Below, one piece after another: positions 35,821 through 48,182 of a stretch of DNA of 64,000 nucleotides. The notes beneath the pieces are model-generated. The model ran no database searches and was not told the origin of the DNA. It saw nothing but the letters and a program-made list of their open reading frames with translations. The stretch comes from Apium graveolens (taxonomy: Eukaryota > Streptophyta > Magnoliopsida > Apiales > Apiaceae). Positions within the stretch are counted from its first letter, which is position 1. Every line of letters begins with the position of its first letter. The stretch covers positions 62,001 to 126,000 of the forward strand of contig NW_027417124.1 of assembly GCF_009905375.1 (NCBI RefSeq), written 5' to 3'. The position numbers and the translations under genes were made by a program.

Positions 35821-38800
35821 AAAGATGGAAATTTAAATGTGAAAGTAAAATGTGAAAGTGGAAATTGAAAAGTGGAAAGTGGGAATTATGGAAATATGAT
35901 AAGTTAGTTAGAAAAATAAAATATGTGATATTTATATGCTAAAGTGTGGCTTAAGTGATTATTAGTATGTTTGAAATTTATTTATGAGATTATTAGAGTG
36001 CATGGAAATTTTTTTATGAAATTCAAAGTGAATATTGAAAAATAAAGTGTGAATAAATGTTTATTTAAATTTATGAAAAATAGTTAGAAAACAATAAATT
36101 TTTTTATTATTGTTCTACATTCATTATTTTGGTATTAAAAACTTTATAATAATGTGAAAGTGAGTATTTTGGACTATTTCCTATTTTTAATTCGAATTAA
36201 GAACTGTTTTTGCACTTTTCGTAGTCAAACTTGTGAAATTCATATAAAAATAACCGTGCATCAGAAAAATATTTTAAAAATATGCACGCGAAGCTAATTT
36301 CGTGCTCTACATTTTAAAAATATAAAATTTATAACTTTCAAAACTTTCAGAACAGTTTGTATTTTATTAAAGAAACGTTTTTGCATTCATTTATCAAAAG
36401 AAAACTATTAAAACAAAAACTTTTATACGTGAAATTAACAAATTACCCTTGTTTTATTAAATAAAACATCAGCCTCCCTCTTTCTTTCCTCATTTTACCC
36501 GAGACATCATCTTCCCACATCTCTTCCTCTCGATTTTCTTTTCCCCAGGCCAAAAACCATACACACAAGCACACAACTTTTTCTTCTTCCTCTGTTGCTA
36601 GGTAAGAATCTAATCTTTTCTCTTCTTTTACATTGAACTTGTGCATTGCATGCTGGTATCCGTGTGTATGTATAGGTGTGTGTATATTTGAGTTTGGTGT
36701 TGTTGAGGGAGAAACTAGAGTTTCATGTGATTTCACTTGAGTTTATTGAGTAATAGAGTGTTAGTGTTAGTTAATTCGAGTTGCATGTCATGGATTATAG
36801 CTGCATATTGGAAATTGGTGTCTTATGTGTGTTGTATACATGCGGGTGTATAAATATGTGAAGAATGTGTATATATATGGTGTTTCTTGGTGAAAATAGT
36901 TGTTAATTTAGTGGTTTAAAGTACTAAAGTTTTGTATCATGGAAGTATATATATATGCGGCTTGTGTATATGTATATATGAGAGTGGATTTCTTGACTTA
37001 TGTGATGTAGTTTATGGTGATAAGAGTGTTTAAGTGAATCTAATTGTTTAAAAAGTGTTGTATGTAATTAATCTCCTTTGCATGTAGTGTTCTTTTATAG
37101 TTAAGATAAAGAAATTAGTTGTAAATTAGTTGTTTAGGGGAGCTAAAGGGGTGTGATTAGCTAGATTATCTGGGGTGATAAAGCAAATATGAAGGTAGTG
37201 GTTTTGTGTGTGTGTGTAACCTCTGCAGCTCAGGGACTTTTTATCATGGCTGCCACCACCCACACTCGGCCGAGAGCTTGTAGTGTGGAGATGGTTTAGT
37301 TTCTTGTTAGTTTATATAATTACTTTTATTGTTGTATGATTAATCATAATTGCATGTTGAGTTAATGGCTTGCATGTTAGATTATTTTATGTTTGTTAAT
37401 CGACTTGAATACATATTCTTTTTGTGATAAAACTGAAGATGTGCTAGTAAAATGATTGTTTGAATTCTATGGTATGCTTGATGTTTAGTCGAATTATTTA
37501 TCTCGGATTTATGAAATCGGAACTTGATTTCTGTGGCTTTAGCCGATAGGAAGGAGATAGTGATGTTGTTAAATGAATTTAACTTCTAAACATAATTATG
37601 GCAATAAATTAGTAATGCATGCTAAGATATCTTGATGTATCTTAGTTTTGATATATGCATGTCATTGTTTTGTTGTTGCTGAGAGAAACATGTATTTAAA
37701 TGGCTTTTCTGTGTGAAATTGATTGTTAATATAGTTATAAAGATATCATGTTTGATTTCAAAGTATTAGGTTTTGCTAAATTCGTATAAAATTCATTACA
37801 GGTCGGAATGTTATGATTTCAGAGTCTCTAGAAAGATAATTCAATTCTCTACAATTTTGATTCTTTAAGTTTTTCGAAATTCTGCTTATAAGGAGGTGAT
37901 TTCTGCAGTTTTTGTAACCTTCCAGAAAATTTTCAAAACTGAGAGGCAGACTTTGAAAATTTATAGTAAATTAAATATTTATCAGAAAATTTTGAAGAAT
38001 ACCATTTTGAAAATATCTTTTCAAACTCTATATTTTGTGTTCACAACTCAGAGTCATATTTTGGGATTTAGGAGTCTTAAATGTCAAATTACTTCTATGA
38101 TCAGGGCCTGACTCTGATCAGGCAGCCCACATTTATCCAATTTCTGAATTCGTTATTATCTGTTTTTAATGAGCCTTACCCTTTTGGAAAGATCTCAGAA
38201 GTATCTACAACTTTCGTGTTTTATGATTTTTCATTTGACTTTAATATAACAGAGTAAATTGGCATTCTTTCGAGATGGTCGGGTTATACTTTAAACTCTT
38301 AATAGTCTATGTATAAGACATTGTAATGAGTAATCTTGTATCTAGCTTTAATATGGTAAATACGATAGAATATGTGTGTTTGTGTGATGGTGTGTGCTAG
38401 TATGTGCCTTATTGAAATTGGTTTATGTCCTTGGTTGTTAAATGTGTTTGGCTATTTGGTCTGTTTTGATTGTAAACTAGTATCGATAATAATGTACTAG
38501 TTGTGTAAAGTGTTTATAAGTCAATGTACTTAGTTTTTATAGAATGGCTTATTATTTACTTGTTTATTCTTGAAATAGTATAAAGAGCAAGTAAGTTGAA
38601 TGGTATGTTTGTGATGAAGTTTGTATAGTAGTATTATACTACCATAATATAGTATTGTGATTGTATATAAGGCTGATTGCTTGTGTTTGGGTGTCGACAA
38701 TGGTCGACTGGTATGTTGGAAATACAGAGGATATGCTGCCAAAATTTCGTTAAAATCTTTTAAAATCTAATGTAGTTTGGCTAGCTATCCAATCTAGTTT

Positions 38801-40599
38801 CACTTGTCGAGTAACTAGACTATCTTCGAAAAGCGATTACGTTTTCAAGATACTTAAATACTATTATAGTTTCACTAGGTTAGTTGCTAGTCGAATTAAG
38901 TTATCAAATGACGATCAGTTATTCGAATTAACTTAGTTTGACTTACAATTAATTCGTCAAACTATAATATGGATTTCAAATTCTTTTAAACTTAAAGTTT
39001 ATTTTCTAAACATGATCAAATAATTTACAAGAGAGTTTTAAATTTAAAATTTTGTTTCAAATAAGGAATTATTTCCTAAGTTTGAAATTGAAGATCGGAT
39101 AGTGACTATAGGTGCAATATGTGTTATGTGACCTGTTTATGATATGTGTGCTATATATATATATAAAATAATAGTGTATATATAAATATAATGAAGGTAT
39201 CGAGGGGTAGTTAAGGTAGACGTTTAAAGTGAACGTCGAACTGTATTTAGAATGATTCTGAAATAGAGTTCTTACTCGTGTAGAGTTAAAGAGTGAGTAC
39301 GCAAGCGTAGGAAAGGAAAAAGTTAATATTAAGATCCAGTGAATATTGTGGTTAGGCAGGACTGTGATAGTGTGATACTTTTGAGAGGCAAGTAACGAAA
39401 CCTCAATTGCTCTCTCTCTCTCTTACTTATATTACTGCCTATTGATTTAAATTTTGAATACCATATCTCAGCCATTGATAAATAAGCCTGTTTCCTTTAT
39501 ATTTTCAAATGCTCACAATTTCATTCATTATGAGAAACTTTTGGTTCATTGTTGATAATACCTATGCTTGAACCCATTGCATTCTTTTTGATACCTGATA
39601 CTTGACATGATATCCCTGAGTTTCAAAAATGAACTTAAATATGATTTCAGACTTTCCAATAAGGTCTTATTTCATCAAAAGGTTGGTAAAGCTTAAAATT
39701 GAAAGATATTTTCATAAATGATATAGGAATTCCGTCAAAAATGTTTTCTACGGATTCTTATAGATTGGAGGCGTAAGTGGCCGAGTGACGCCGGTCCAGC
39801 ATTTTTGGTTGTGATGGTAAGCTAGCAATGGCAATAAGTCTAGCTGACTAGTTTTGGAACTAGTCTTAGAGGACCCTATATACATGGAAGTTCAGAAGGA
39901 CGATTAGGTCTTGATGGGAGGCATTACGTGGCTGATCACCCGTATTGTCTATGACATTGTGGGAAAACTCCAATCAAAAGATATGTTTTGAAATAAAGAT
40001 TTCCTTAGAAAATGTTTGCTTGAAAAGGTTTTTGAAAAGATGTTAGAAAGAATTTTAATAAGAGTTTTGAAAGAAAACTTGAATTTTGAACTGACTATAA
40101 GGAATTTTTCTATAATTCCTTTCCTTATTCCTTATATTGGATTTCCATTTGAATATCATAGTTGGCCTTGATACCTATTCACCCCTGATAGCTTAACTAT
40201 TTTAATGTAATTGTTACTTGCTGAGCTTTTATAGCTCACATTGCTTTGTTATCTAAATTTTACAGTTAAGCTCGAGTATGGTTGGATTTAGAAGGTCAGC
40301 TAGGAAGAATGCTAACTTTGGACCTTCGCATACAGTTAGATTTGCTATGACATCACAGGTAGCTAGAAAGGGGGTAGATCAGTGGCAGCTTCTATATGAA
40401 GTTATCTTTTGTATTTAGAAAAGATTGTAATAGCATCATCTTGTGTAGTTAGATGTAACTTGTTTCATACCTTAACCTGTATTAGATCATGTAGCAGTGC
40501 AAGTGGCCATGGCATTATGTTTATGATTCTGTTTTATATTATTGTAATTTGTAGCATGGTGACTCCACAATCTAGGCCCCTGATTGTGAGGGTGTCACA

Positions 40600-43277
40600 C
40601 AAAAGGTACCCAAGGCACATATTGGCCTAGCAAGGTGTTATATCCTGTATAACACATAGCTCACGCTGGACCGCCGCCACGGCCTCTTACGCAACCATCC
40701 AACCCATAAAAAAATTATTTTCCATCAAAGGAGTCGAATCAAATGACATCCTTAACCACATAACTCCCCATTTTTCATGGTCCGGAGTTTTCTCAACAAC
40801 CGATGGCGAAATAACCAGAACAATTAGTTGTTTGCTAATCTCAATTCAAAGCTTCACTATATAGAGTAAGTTATAGCGAAATGTATAAACATTTAACTAT
40901 TCTGAACTTAGAATAGTAGAGAAATTGAAAGAATAGAGTTCAGAGTCAATATTACTTGAATGATAAGTGAAGATATAAATACTTGCATAATATGATTCGA
41001 AATAAACGTCGCTTGAACAATAAGTGAATTTAGGGGTACTTGCCTGGTATGCTCGATAATCTCTTATTATATATCTGCCTATAGCTTTCGGCTACTATCT
41101 TCGTCTAACACTTGACCACACTCCTTGCTACTCGATTCTATAAACAAAAGGACTATCTTAATTGACAAAACTAAACTCAATCGACGTAACTATATGTCTT
41201 GACATCTACCCGATCATTTATAACTAAGCATGACATTTTAAAACTGTAAACAGATAGTATGCATATCATATAGCATGTAATCATGGCATTCGTACAACAC
41301 GAAATTGCATATTCCATGTAACACATAAGTTAAATCATTAAAAGATACGTCTCAGGGCGTTCAGAATGAAAATCAGGTCAATAATAATATTTACCGACTC
41401 AAACTGATATTAAACGGACGAACGGTTTATTTATTATGAATAAAACAAGAAATAAATGGAATTAAATCAATTAATAATAATATTAATTGATTTTTAAATA
41501 CCAAAATATAATTTTTAAACCTTTAAAATAATTTTCAGAAATTATTTGAATTAATTATAAATAATTTACATTTATTTAACTATTTATAAATAAAATTAAA
41601 TGATTAATTGATTTTTAATCTATTAATTAAATTCATAAATAATTAACTAAAATAAATTATAAATAATTAAATCAAATTATATTTTTGAAAATAATTAAAG
41701 AAAATAATTTTAGGAATTTAAAATAATTCAGAAAATAATTTTAGAATTTAAAAATAATAAGTAAATGATTTTTAAATATAAAATAAATGATTTTTAGAAA
41801 TTAGAAAAATGAATTTTGATTTTGAAAATAAAAATAAAAACAGAAACATGTTTCAGAATAGAAAACAGGCTGGGGAAAGATCGAACCCGGGTCAAGAGAC
41901 CGGGTCGAAATCGGGTTAAAAGGATTTAACCGCGTCGGGAAGAACCCCTACCTGTTTCTGGGAAATCCCCAGTTTCCGGCGGGCCTTCGCGGGACTCGGG
42001 CGAACCTTAGACGGGGGTCAAAACACCGCCCCTTGCTTCCGTTTTTAGCCCATACAGTTTCTAAATTCTCCCACGATTCTTATCCAAACCATAACTAATA
42101 GAAACCACCCTGAAACCATCGATTCCATCCAAAATCCAGTTGAAAACCGGCGAAGCTATCGCAAAGTTTCGATTTTCCTTATTTCTAAACAAAACTTGCA
42201 AATATATATCTCAAATTGCTCATGGAATTCATACAAACATGTTTGAATACGCTTAAACATTAAATAATTGTTCAATAATCCAGAAATCTGATTTGAAAAA
42301 CTTGATAACCAGAAACTTCGAACTTCACTAAATCGAAACCAAAATCAACGAATCAATACACGAAATCAATCCTTGGAACTCCAGGAACAATAACCAATAA
42401 TCAAAAATATCAAACAACATCCTATGATCAAAACCGAATTAAAATAGCAAAAACAAATGAAAAAAATAAAATTACAGAAGGATTAACCTCAGTTTAAGAT
42501 ATTGGTAACAGATAGAGCTTGACGAGAGCTTCAAATCGACTATTCGAGCGTCACAAACGGATCCCGAAATCACCTTCAACTTTGGATTTTAATTCTTACC
42601 CTCAAGAACACCCCCAAGAATAATTCTTGATTTTATGATTTTTCTGAAAATTTTTATTTTATAAAAAAAATATATATGAATAAAATAACTGATTGGCTGG
42701 TATTTATATTTTTACAGAAATTATATCACAAAATAAATTAAGGGTTTTTTATCCCTAATTACAATAATTATGCCCCAAAGTAATAATTACGGGGAACAAT
42801 TTTAAAAATGATAAAATACAAAATTAATGTCAAAATTCCCCGAAAATTGCGAATAATTCCAAAATACAAAAATTAAAGGTATTTGAAATACGAATAATTT
42901 GATAAAAATGAAAACACAGATTTTGTAGGGTTTGTCGTCTCGGTGGGGTCCCGGTCCGATGATTTTTGAAAAACAGGAACGATCCCTAAATTACCAAAAA
43001 ACCTGATAACACATAAAATGCATTGAAACAAGCATAAAATGAAATAAAACGAGTACCTTAATAAATATGCAAATAAATACGAGTTCGAATTGCATATCGA
43101 TTCATATAATTGCAGTTTAAACACATTTTAATCAATCGAAAAATTTTCTGGCCGCAAAGAAACACACATAACAGCTATAACATCTAATATCATGGCAATA
43201 ATTACTCTAAATTTATAAAACACATAATATTTATTTATTTAACAAATAATATTCACATAATTTTCCCGGATATTACA
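40600..43277 (-). mobile_element. E2 5' LTR, second part
   Basis: Resumes after the E3 TSD (CAAAA, 40600-40604) with sequence homologous to 15640-18424, and ends in TCCCGGATATTACA at 43277. It includes a hairpin at 40896-40917, an AT tract at about 41410-41860 and a CCGG-rich island at about 41870-42030. Confidence 0.95.
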
Positions 43278-43282
43278 ATTGT

Positions 43283-43434
43283 TTAACCTCAGTTATCGTT
43301 ATCATGACTTGCTGAGCTAGTTAGCTCACTCATGCGAATCTGTTTTTATATTCTACAGCTAAAAAGGTAATGGTTGATAGCGAGGTTTCCCAGTCCAGTG
43401 TGCGAGCTAGGATTCCAGGTTGAGTTGGATTGAG
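43283..43434 (+). mobile_element. F LTR, fragment 2
   Basis: Aligns with the reverse complement of E5 LTR about 57230-57400, including CTTGCTGAGCTAGTTAGCTCA and CCCAGTCCAGT. It lies between the right TSD of E2 and the left TSD of E4 (TTGAG, 43430-43434). F is therefore a relative of E5 in opposite orientation. Confidence 0.8.
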
Positions 43435-46400
43435 TGTAACGACTGGGAACTTTACGTTTATATTATATCATGATTATAATAAAATATGTGAATTAATGTG
43501 TCATTTATGTGTGATTATCTGAGAAACCCTAACTGTTACGTGATACGTGTATCCCATGTCATTTCTGCATTTTTAAGGTATTTTTCAGATATTTTATTAT
43601 GCATTTATAGGTTTTATTTCAAACATTTTACGACCCAAACGATGATTTTAAAGCCAGTATTTCAAATAAAATAATGGGCCTTATTTTTCATCAAATGGCT
43701 TTTACAATCGCCTTGTTCTGAACATCTAGATAATTTATAAATTTTCTCGTTTTGCGAAAAATGATTTTTCCGGGCCCCATTGGGTGTCAAAAACCCCACA
43801 AAAATCACATTTTTATTTTTATAAGATTATAGGACTTTCATTTATATTATTTCTTTGCATTTTTGCATTATTCACAATTTTTGGGAATTTTTGGCATATA
43901 TATTGCATATATAAAATATTTATAAATTAAACTTTAATACTCAAAAATTATAAAAATTAGGGCCCAATATTTTTATTTAATGTATAATTAGCCCCTTAAT
44001 TTTAATTAGGAGTATTATTTTTACTACTATAAATAGCCTAATTTTTATTTAATTAATTATAATTAATCATTAAAATCTGCAAAATTACCAAAAATTCTCT
44101 GAAATCGGGTCGGGAAGAACAGGTTCGGGTCGAAGAATCAAGTCGTGATTTCTCACTGATTACAGCATCAAATCGTGTGATTCAAGTACTCAAATCGAAG
44201 GTTTTGATCCGTTCTTTCTGTTTCTTGCATCAATTTCACATTTTATTGCATCGTTTTTGATTTTTGATTTCTAGGGTTTATGTTCAAATTAGGGCTTTTT
44301 GAGTCTGGGGTTATTTTGATGTTTTGATGATTGATATAGCTTTGTTAGATGATTTACAGTCGATTCATGGTGTTTAATTGAACAAACGATGCTTGGATAA
44401 TGATTCACGATTTCTAGGGTTTAGGTCGAATTTTCAAAACACAACTCGATGATTTCTGTGAATATTTGGTTCTTGTAATGTTAGGGCTTTGATTGTATAT
44501 GTTCTTAGCTTCATTTTGCACTATATAACGTTTGATTTTATGTACAAATGAATGATTTGGGTTTTTGGCCGAAGTTCATGTCGATTTTGATCGGAGAAGA
44601 TGACCCAAGGGTTATTCTGTGATGTTATTGCCAGAATTAGATTGCCAGAACGATTTGGAATTGAAACCCTGTGAAAAATGAACCAAACGGTTCCGTTTTT
44701 GGCCTGAAAGTGGCTCACCGGATTCTGCACTGGTGGCCGGATTCTGGGCAAAATCCGGCGTGTTCTTCACAACCCGGATTTTGACCCGTTTGACCCGTGT
44801 AAAATACCTGGGTTTGATCTGATTTTGTCAGGGATGGTTTTCTGACAACTGTTTCTGGAAATTATTTTTACTTTTTATTTTTATTAATTTTAAAAATTAG
44901 TTTTATTTATTTTGTAAATTGATTAATTAATTATTTAATTAATTAATTTATATTATAAATAATTCTGAATTATTTTCTAAAAATCAGATTGAATTATTTT
45001 CTTAATTATTTATTATTTATTTATTACTTATTAATTATTTAAAAGTAATTAATTATTTTGATAATTAATCAAATAATTTTCAATAAATCATAATAAATTC
45101 ATTTTAATTTCAAAAATTATAGAAAAATTATTTTTAATTCTGATTTTCTTAAATAATGATTTAAAAATTATTTTTGGGTTTTAAAAATTAGTAATAATTA
45201 TTTATAATGATTAATAAATGGAATTATCAGTATTTAATTAATAATAATTCAACCGTTAGTCCGTTTTGCGTGAAACGAAAGCCTGTTAACTCAGAAAAAT
45301 GAATCCTTTTCATTAAAAATAATATCAAAGCTTAATTTTCTTTTAGAAGTTAGGTGATTTTGTGACTTGTTTGATTATCTGTCAAGTTACGTGCCGAGAC
45401 GAGTTCGAAAAATTCCGGAAAAATGGGAAACGAGTCAGATAACGATCAGTTGAGCGATCAGCGAGTCGATTTTGGTTTTAAAAATTATTTTAACCATAAA
45501 AATGATTATGTGCTTATGTGCTTATGTGTATTACGTGGTTAATCGAGTCTTACTTGCTTATATGTAATACATGAGTCAGTCATAAGCGCATGGGTAGATG
45601 TTAGGATCGGTTTGAAGTCGATTCAAGATGCAAATGAAGTACGACGTGACTTAACCAGTCTGTTTTGCCAACAGAAGCTAAGCCAGTCAGGCCAGTTGAG
45701 TCGGTAATAGTCCAAGGTGAGACATAAGTGATTCAATTGCAGTAAGTCGCGCATAAGGCAAGTTTTTCCTTTATTCTACTTTCAGAATAGTGATATTGAT
45801 TCAAATATTTATCCCATTTACATTCTCTTGATTATTGTTCTTGATCACTAATATACAATCCCTATTCCTTTGTTCATATTTCATTTCAATTCTTGATTTC
45901 TCCGTTTCTTTGGATTCTTGATTCATATTATGTTAGTAACACATGGAGATTGATATATTCTAGTGTTTGGAATATATCAAAGCATACCGATTGTCCCGGT
46001 TGCTAAGCGATGGACTGGATAATGATATTTTGGGTTTGAGTGTGTCTTAATCCTGAGGACCGGGATGACTGGTGCCTCGACGTGGGCCGTAGTACCTGGG
46101 TACCCGACTGGATCTATATATTGAGATATGGATCTGCATTATATTCTGACTGATCAGCATAATATAGATGCGAACTTGTGTCCAGTTTAGTTTATTTGTA
46201 CTCGCTAGTAATGGCCTTCTTTCTATTCTCGTGAGGTTATATCTTGGCAGATATACCTAGGATGGCGGATTCATTTAAAATGCTTTAACACTGTTTATAT
46301 GTTTGTGGACTTGTTGAGCAACTTTTGGCTCACCCCTTTTGTTGTTATTCACCTTATTGTTTTCAGTTAAGAAGGAATATGAAACCAATCAGGACTCGAG

Positions 46401-46775
46401 TGGTAAAGAAGCGAGTCAAGCCTCGGGATCCTCTTATACCCAAGGTGTTGATCCCAATCCAGGAAGAAAGCTTTGAGTTGCCCGAGCAGGTGGAGTGTTG
46501 ATAGATAGTATGTGTGTGTGTTTGAATAAAAGTTGAACTTAGTTTAAAATGAATTAGACAATGGTTTATAATAAAGAGAGTTTGTGAGACTTTGAATGTT
46601 GGTTTGTAATAAAAGTAGTTAGTGGTTCTTGTTTTTATACTTCAACCTAAAAAGATCCTGGTTAGTGTTAAAGGGGTTTAATTTCATTTCTTTATTAATT
46701 TTTAATCAGATTGTACAGGTTTGGTGATTAGCTAGTAACCCCTAGACTTATACCCCGGGCCTGGAGGGCATTACA
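43435..46775 (+). mobile_element. E4 5' LTR
   Basis: TATA box 44028-44035 (TATAAATAGCC), CCGG-rich island about 44690-44800, AT tract about 44870-45250, hairpin 45772-45789. Most of the LTR lies downstream of the TATA box, so the expected RNA leader is about 2.7 kb before the PBS. Confidence 0.95.
44028..44035 (+). promoter_or_regulatory. TATA box of E4 5' LTR
   Basis: TATAAATA about 595 bp into the LTR, repeated in the 3' LTR at 53360-53367. The longer form TATAAATAGCC is also present in the E5 LTR on the minus strand. Confidence 0.6.
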
Positions 46776-46779
46776 GGTT

Positions 46780-46791
46780 TGGCATCAGAGC
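46780..46791 (+). promoter_or_regulatory. E4 primer-binding site
   Basis: TGGCATCAGAGC, one mismatch to the tRNA-Met PBS, four bases after the LTR. Confidence 0.88.
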
Positions 46792-46964
46792 TGTAGGTTT
46801 GGTCCCTGAAAACAAGAACATTAGGATTAAGATAGGATAGGGAGATCACATAAGATAGGGATAGTCAAATTAGGATGAATAGTGTTAGGATTTAGGTCAG
46901 ATTAGAATAGGGAAATAATCTTAGGATTGTTAATGACCTTTTCTTTTCTTTGGTATATTATCAG

Positions 46965-47699
46965 ATGACATCTTCTGGTTATTCTGCATCTTCCGAGAGG
47001 ACAGTCACTGGGCCAGTAGTACCAGCCATACCTCCAGTATCTGAGTATATGTTTCCTCCTCTACCACCTCCACCACCATTGCCACAGGAGCCGGTACCAG
47101 CAGTACAGGGGATAGTGCATGACCCCATAGAGATGTTTGATCCATTTGAGTTCTTCAAGCCGATGGTTCCTTTACCTATTGAGCACCAGTTTATACTAGG
47201 TATTGAGCAGGAGTTACCACCACCACCATTGTTACCTCCTATACCAGTGCATGCCCCAGAGCCGGACATAGTTCAGATGATTCCAGTAGAGGGGATGGGA
47301 GAGCATGATGTGGATCTACAGTTAGGTTTACCCCAGCAGGGTACAGGTATTCCGAGGGTTCCTTCTCAGGAGTCAGTAGGTCAGGTTGCTCAGCCGCATA
47401 TGGTACCATACCATGAGTATAGAGTTATGAGGGATGATGTGGAGTATTGGCGGGCACAGTGTCGGGAGATTATGCATCTATTTGATCAGAGGGACAGAGG
47501 ACCGTTAGCGGCCCTACAGCCGGATTATTATATGAGACAGCGATTATAGTCAGTGTTGATGAGTGCTACTTGGGAGCTGGATGATTTGACTCATGATGGA
47601 CCTCCTTCTTTTACAGAGTTCTACAGGGTTTTTTGCTTGGCACAGACTTTGGTCCAGGCACTTAGAGAGGAGCTTAGGCGTATTCCGCCCGGGTTCTGA
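46965..47699 (+). pseudogene. E4 proline-rich upstream ORF with one in-frame stop
   Basis: The frame runs from ATG 46965 to TGA 47697-47699 with a single TAG at 47547-47549 (probably a former CAG). That gives 194 codons before the stop and 49 after. The N-terminal half is Pro-rich (PPLPPPPPLPQEPVP, ELPPPPLLPPIPVHAPEPD). The C-terminal part is mixed (YHEYRVMRDDVEYWRAQC, then SATWELDDLTHDGPPSFTEF beyond the TAG). ATG follows a pyrimidine-rich TATTATCAG, an acceptor-like site. E1 and E2 lack this ORF, while E3 and F have counterparts at the same place. There is no CCHC, protease or RT motif, so it is not gag-pol. Function unknown. Confidence 0.65.
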
Positions 47700-48182
47700 G
47701 AGGGTTTGAGATGGTGACTCCAGAGTACATGTGTATATAGAGGAAGCATAGTATAACCTAGTGAGTAGTGTGTATGTGTCTATCAGTAGTTTAACTTGTA
47801 GTAGTAGTTTAACTTGTAGTGATAGTATGACTTGTAGCCGTAGTGATGACCAGTAGCCCGAGACTTTTTCTATCAAGTATTTACACCTGAAGCTGGTGTC
47901 ACATATATATAAGATGAACTTTTTCAAATTCTTTTATTTAAATTTCAGTCTTTACAGTTTTACAGCATTTACTTTCACTTTACAGTTTTTCATATTATAA
48001 TTCTTGTTGAAAAAAAAAACAATTCTTTTATTTAACTATTTATATTTCCAATCTGTACACTCAGCAACTGTTTTCTTTAAATAAACCATGTTATGAATAC
48101 AAGATAAATTGTTTTCCATACATATTGTCTATTGTTTATTAAACTGTTAAATAAATATCACTTGTTTTATTATCAGAAGAAG
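47700..48182 (+). other. E4 spacer before gag
   Basis: No ORF I can support. It contains a short cluster of TTTAACTTGTAG-type repeats (about 47790-47840) and a pyrimidine-rich TTTTATTATCAG ending at 48176, seven bases before the gag ATG. Confidence 0.55.

Larger units (their letters stand above)
24099..40599 (+). mobile_element. E3: non-autonomous gypsy-type element with 5-kb LTRs
   Basis: 16.5 kb in total, 15 kb without insert X. Its LTRs start TGTAACGACCGTAAAATTTT and end GGGTGTCACA. The PBS is TGGTATCAGAGC, the PPT AAGGGGGGCAGAA, and the TSD CAAAA (24094-24098 and 40600-40604). The interior (29086-34164) keeps one open upstream ORF, but its gag-pol is recognisable only in patches. LTR divergence (about 4-6% outside one near-identical block) is far too low to explain that decay, so I infer it moved by means of another element's proteins. 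Confidence 0.92.
34165..40599 (+). mobile_element. E3 3' LTR, carrying insert X
   Basis: Same sequence as 24099-29085 apart from substitutions, the 33-bp copy-number change and insert X at 34307-35820. About 28 bp of the LTR is missing at the X junction. Confidence 0.93.
15036..43277 (-). mobile_element. E2: Ty3/gypsy chromovirus, minus strand, split by E3
   Basis: Without the nested E3, E2 is about 11.7 kb. The 3' LTR is 15036-18424, the interior 18425-23523, and the 5' LTR is 23524-24098 plus 40600-43277. The TSD ATTGT is at 15031-15035 and 43278-43282. It belongs to the same broad group as E1, with close protein similarity throughout gag-pol but a clearly different LTR in places. Sampled LTR blocks differ by about 3-5%. 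Confidence 0.95.

Noticed and set aside
43283..43434. Host genomic spacer between E2 and E4
   Set aside because: Aligns with the E5 LTR in reverse complement and rejoins with 56113-56368 once E4 is removed, so it is F LTR.
44521..44751. 76-residue minus-strand ORF, repeated at 53853-54083
   Set aside because: Antisense frame over the E4 LTR CCGG island. Duplicated by the LTRs, not by selection.
46979..47269. Gly/Ser-rich 96-residue minus-strand ORF
   Set aside because: Shadow of the proline-rich ORF of E4 on the other strand.
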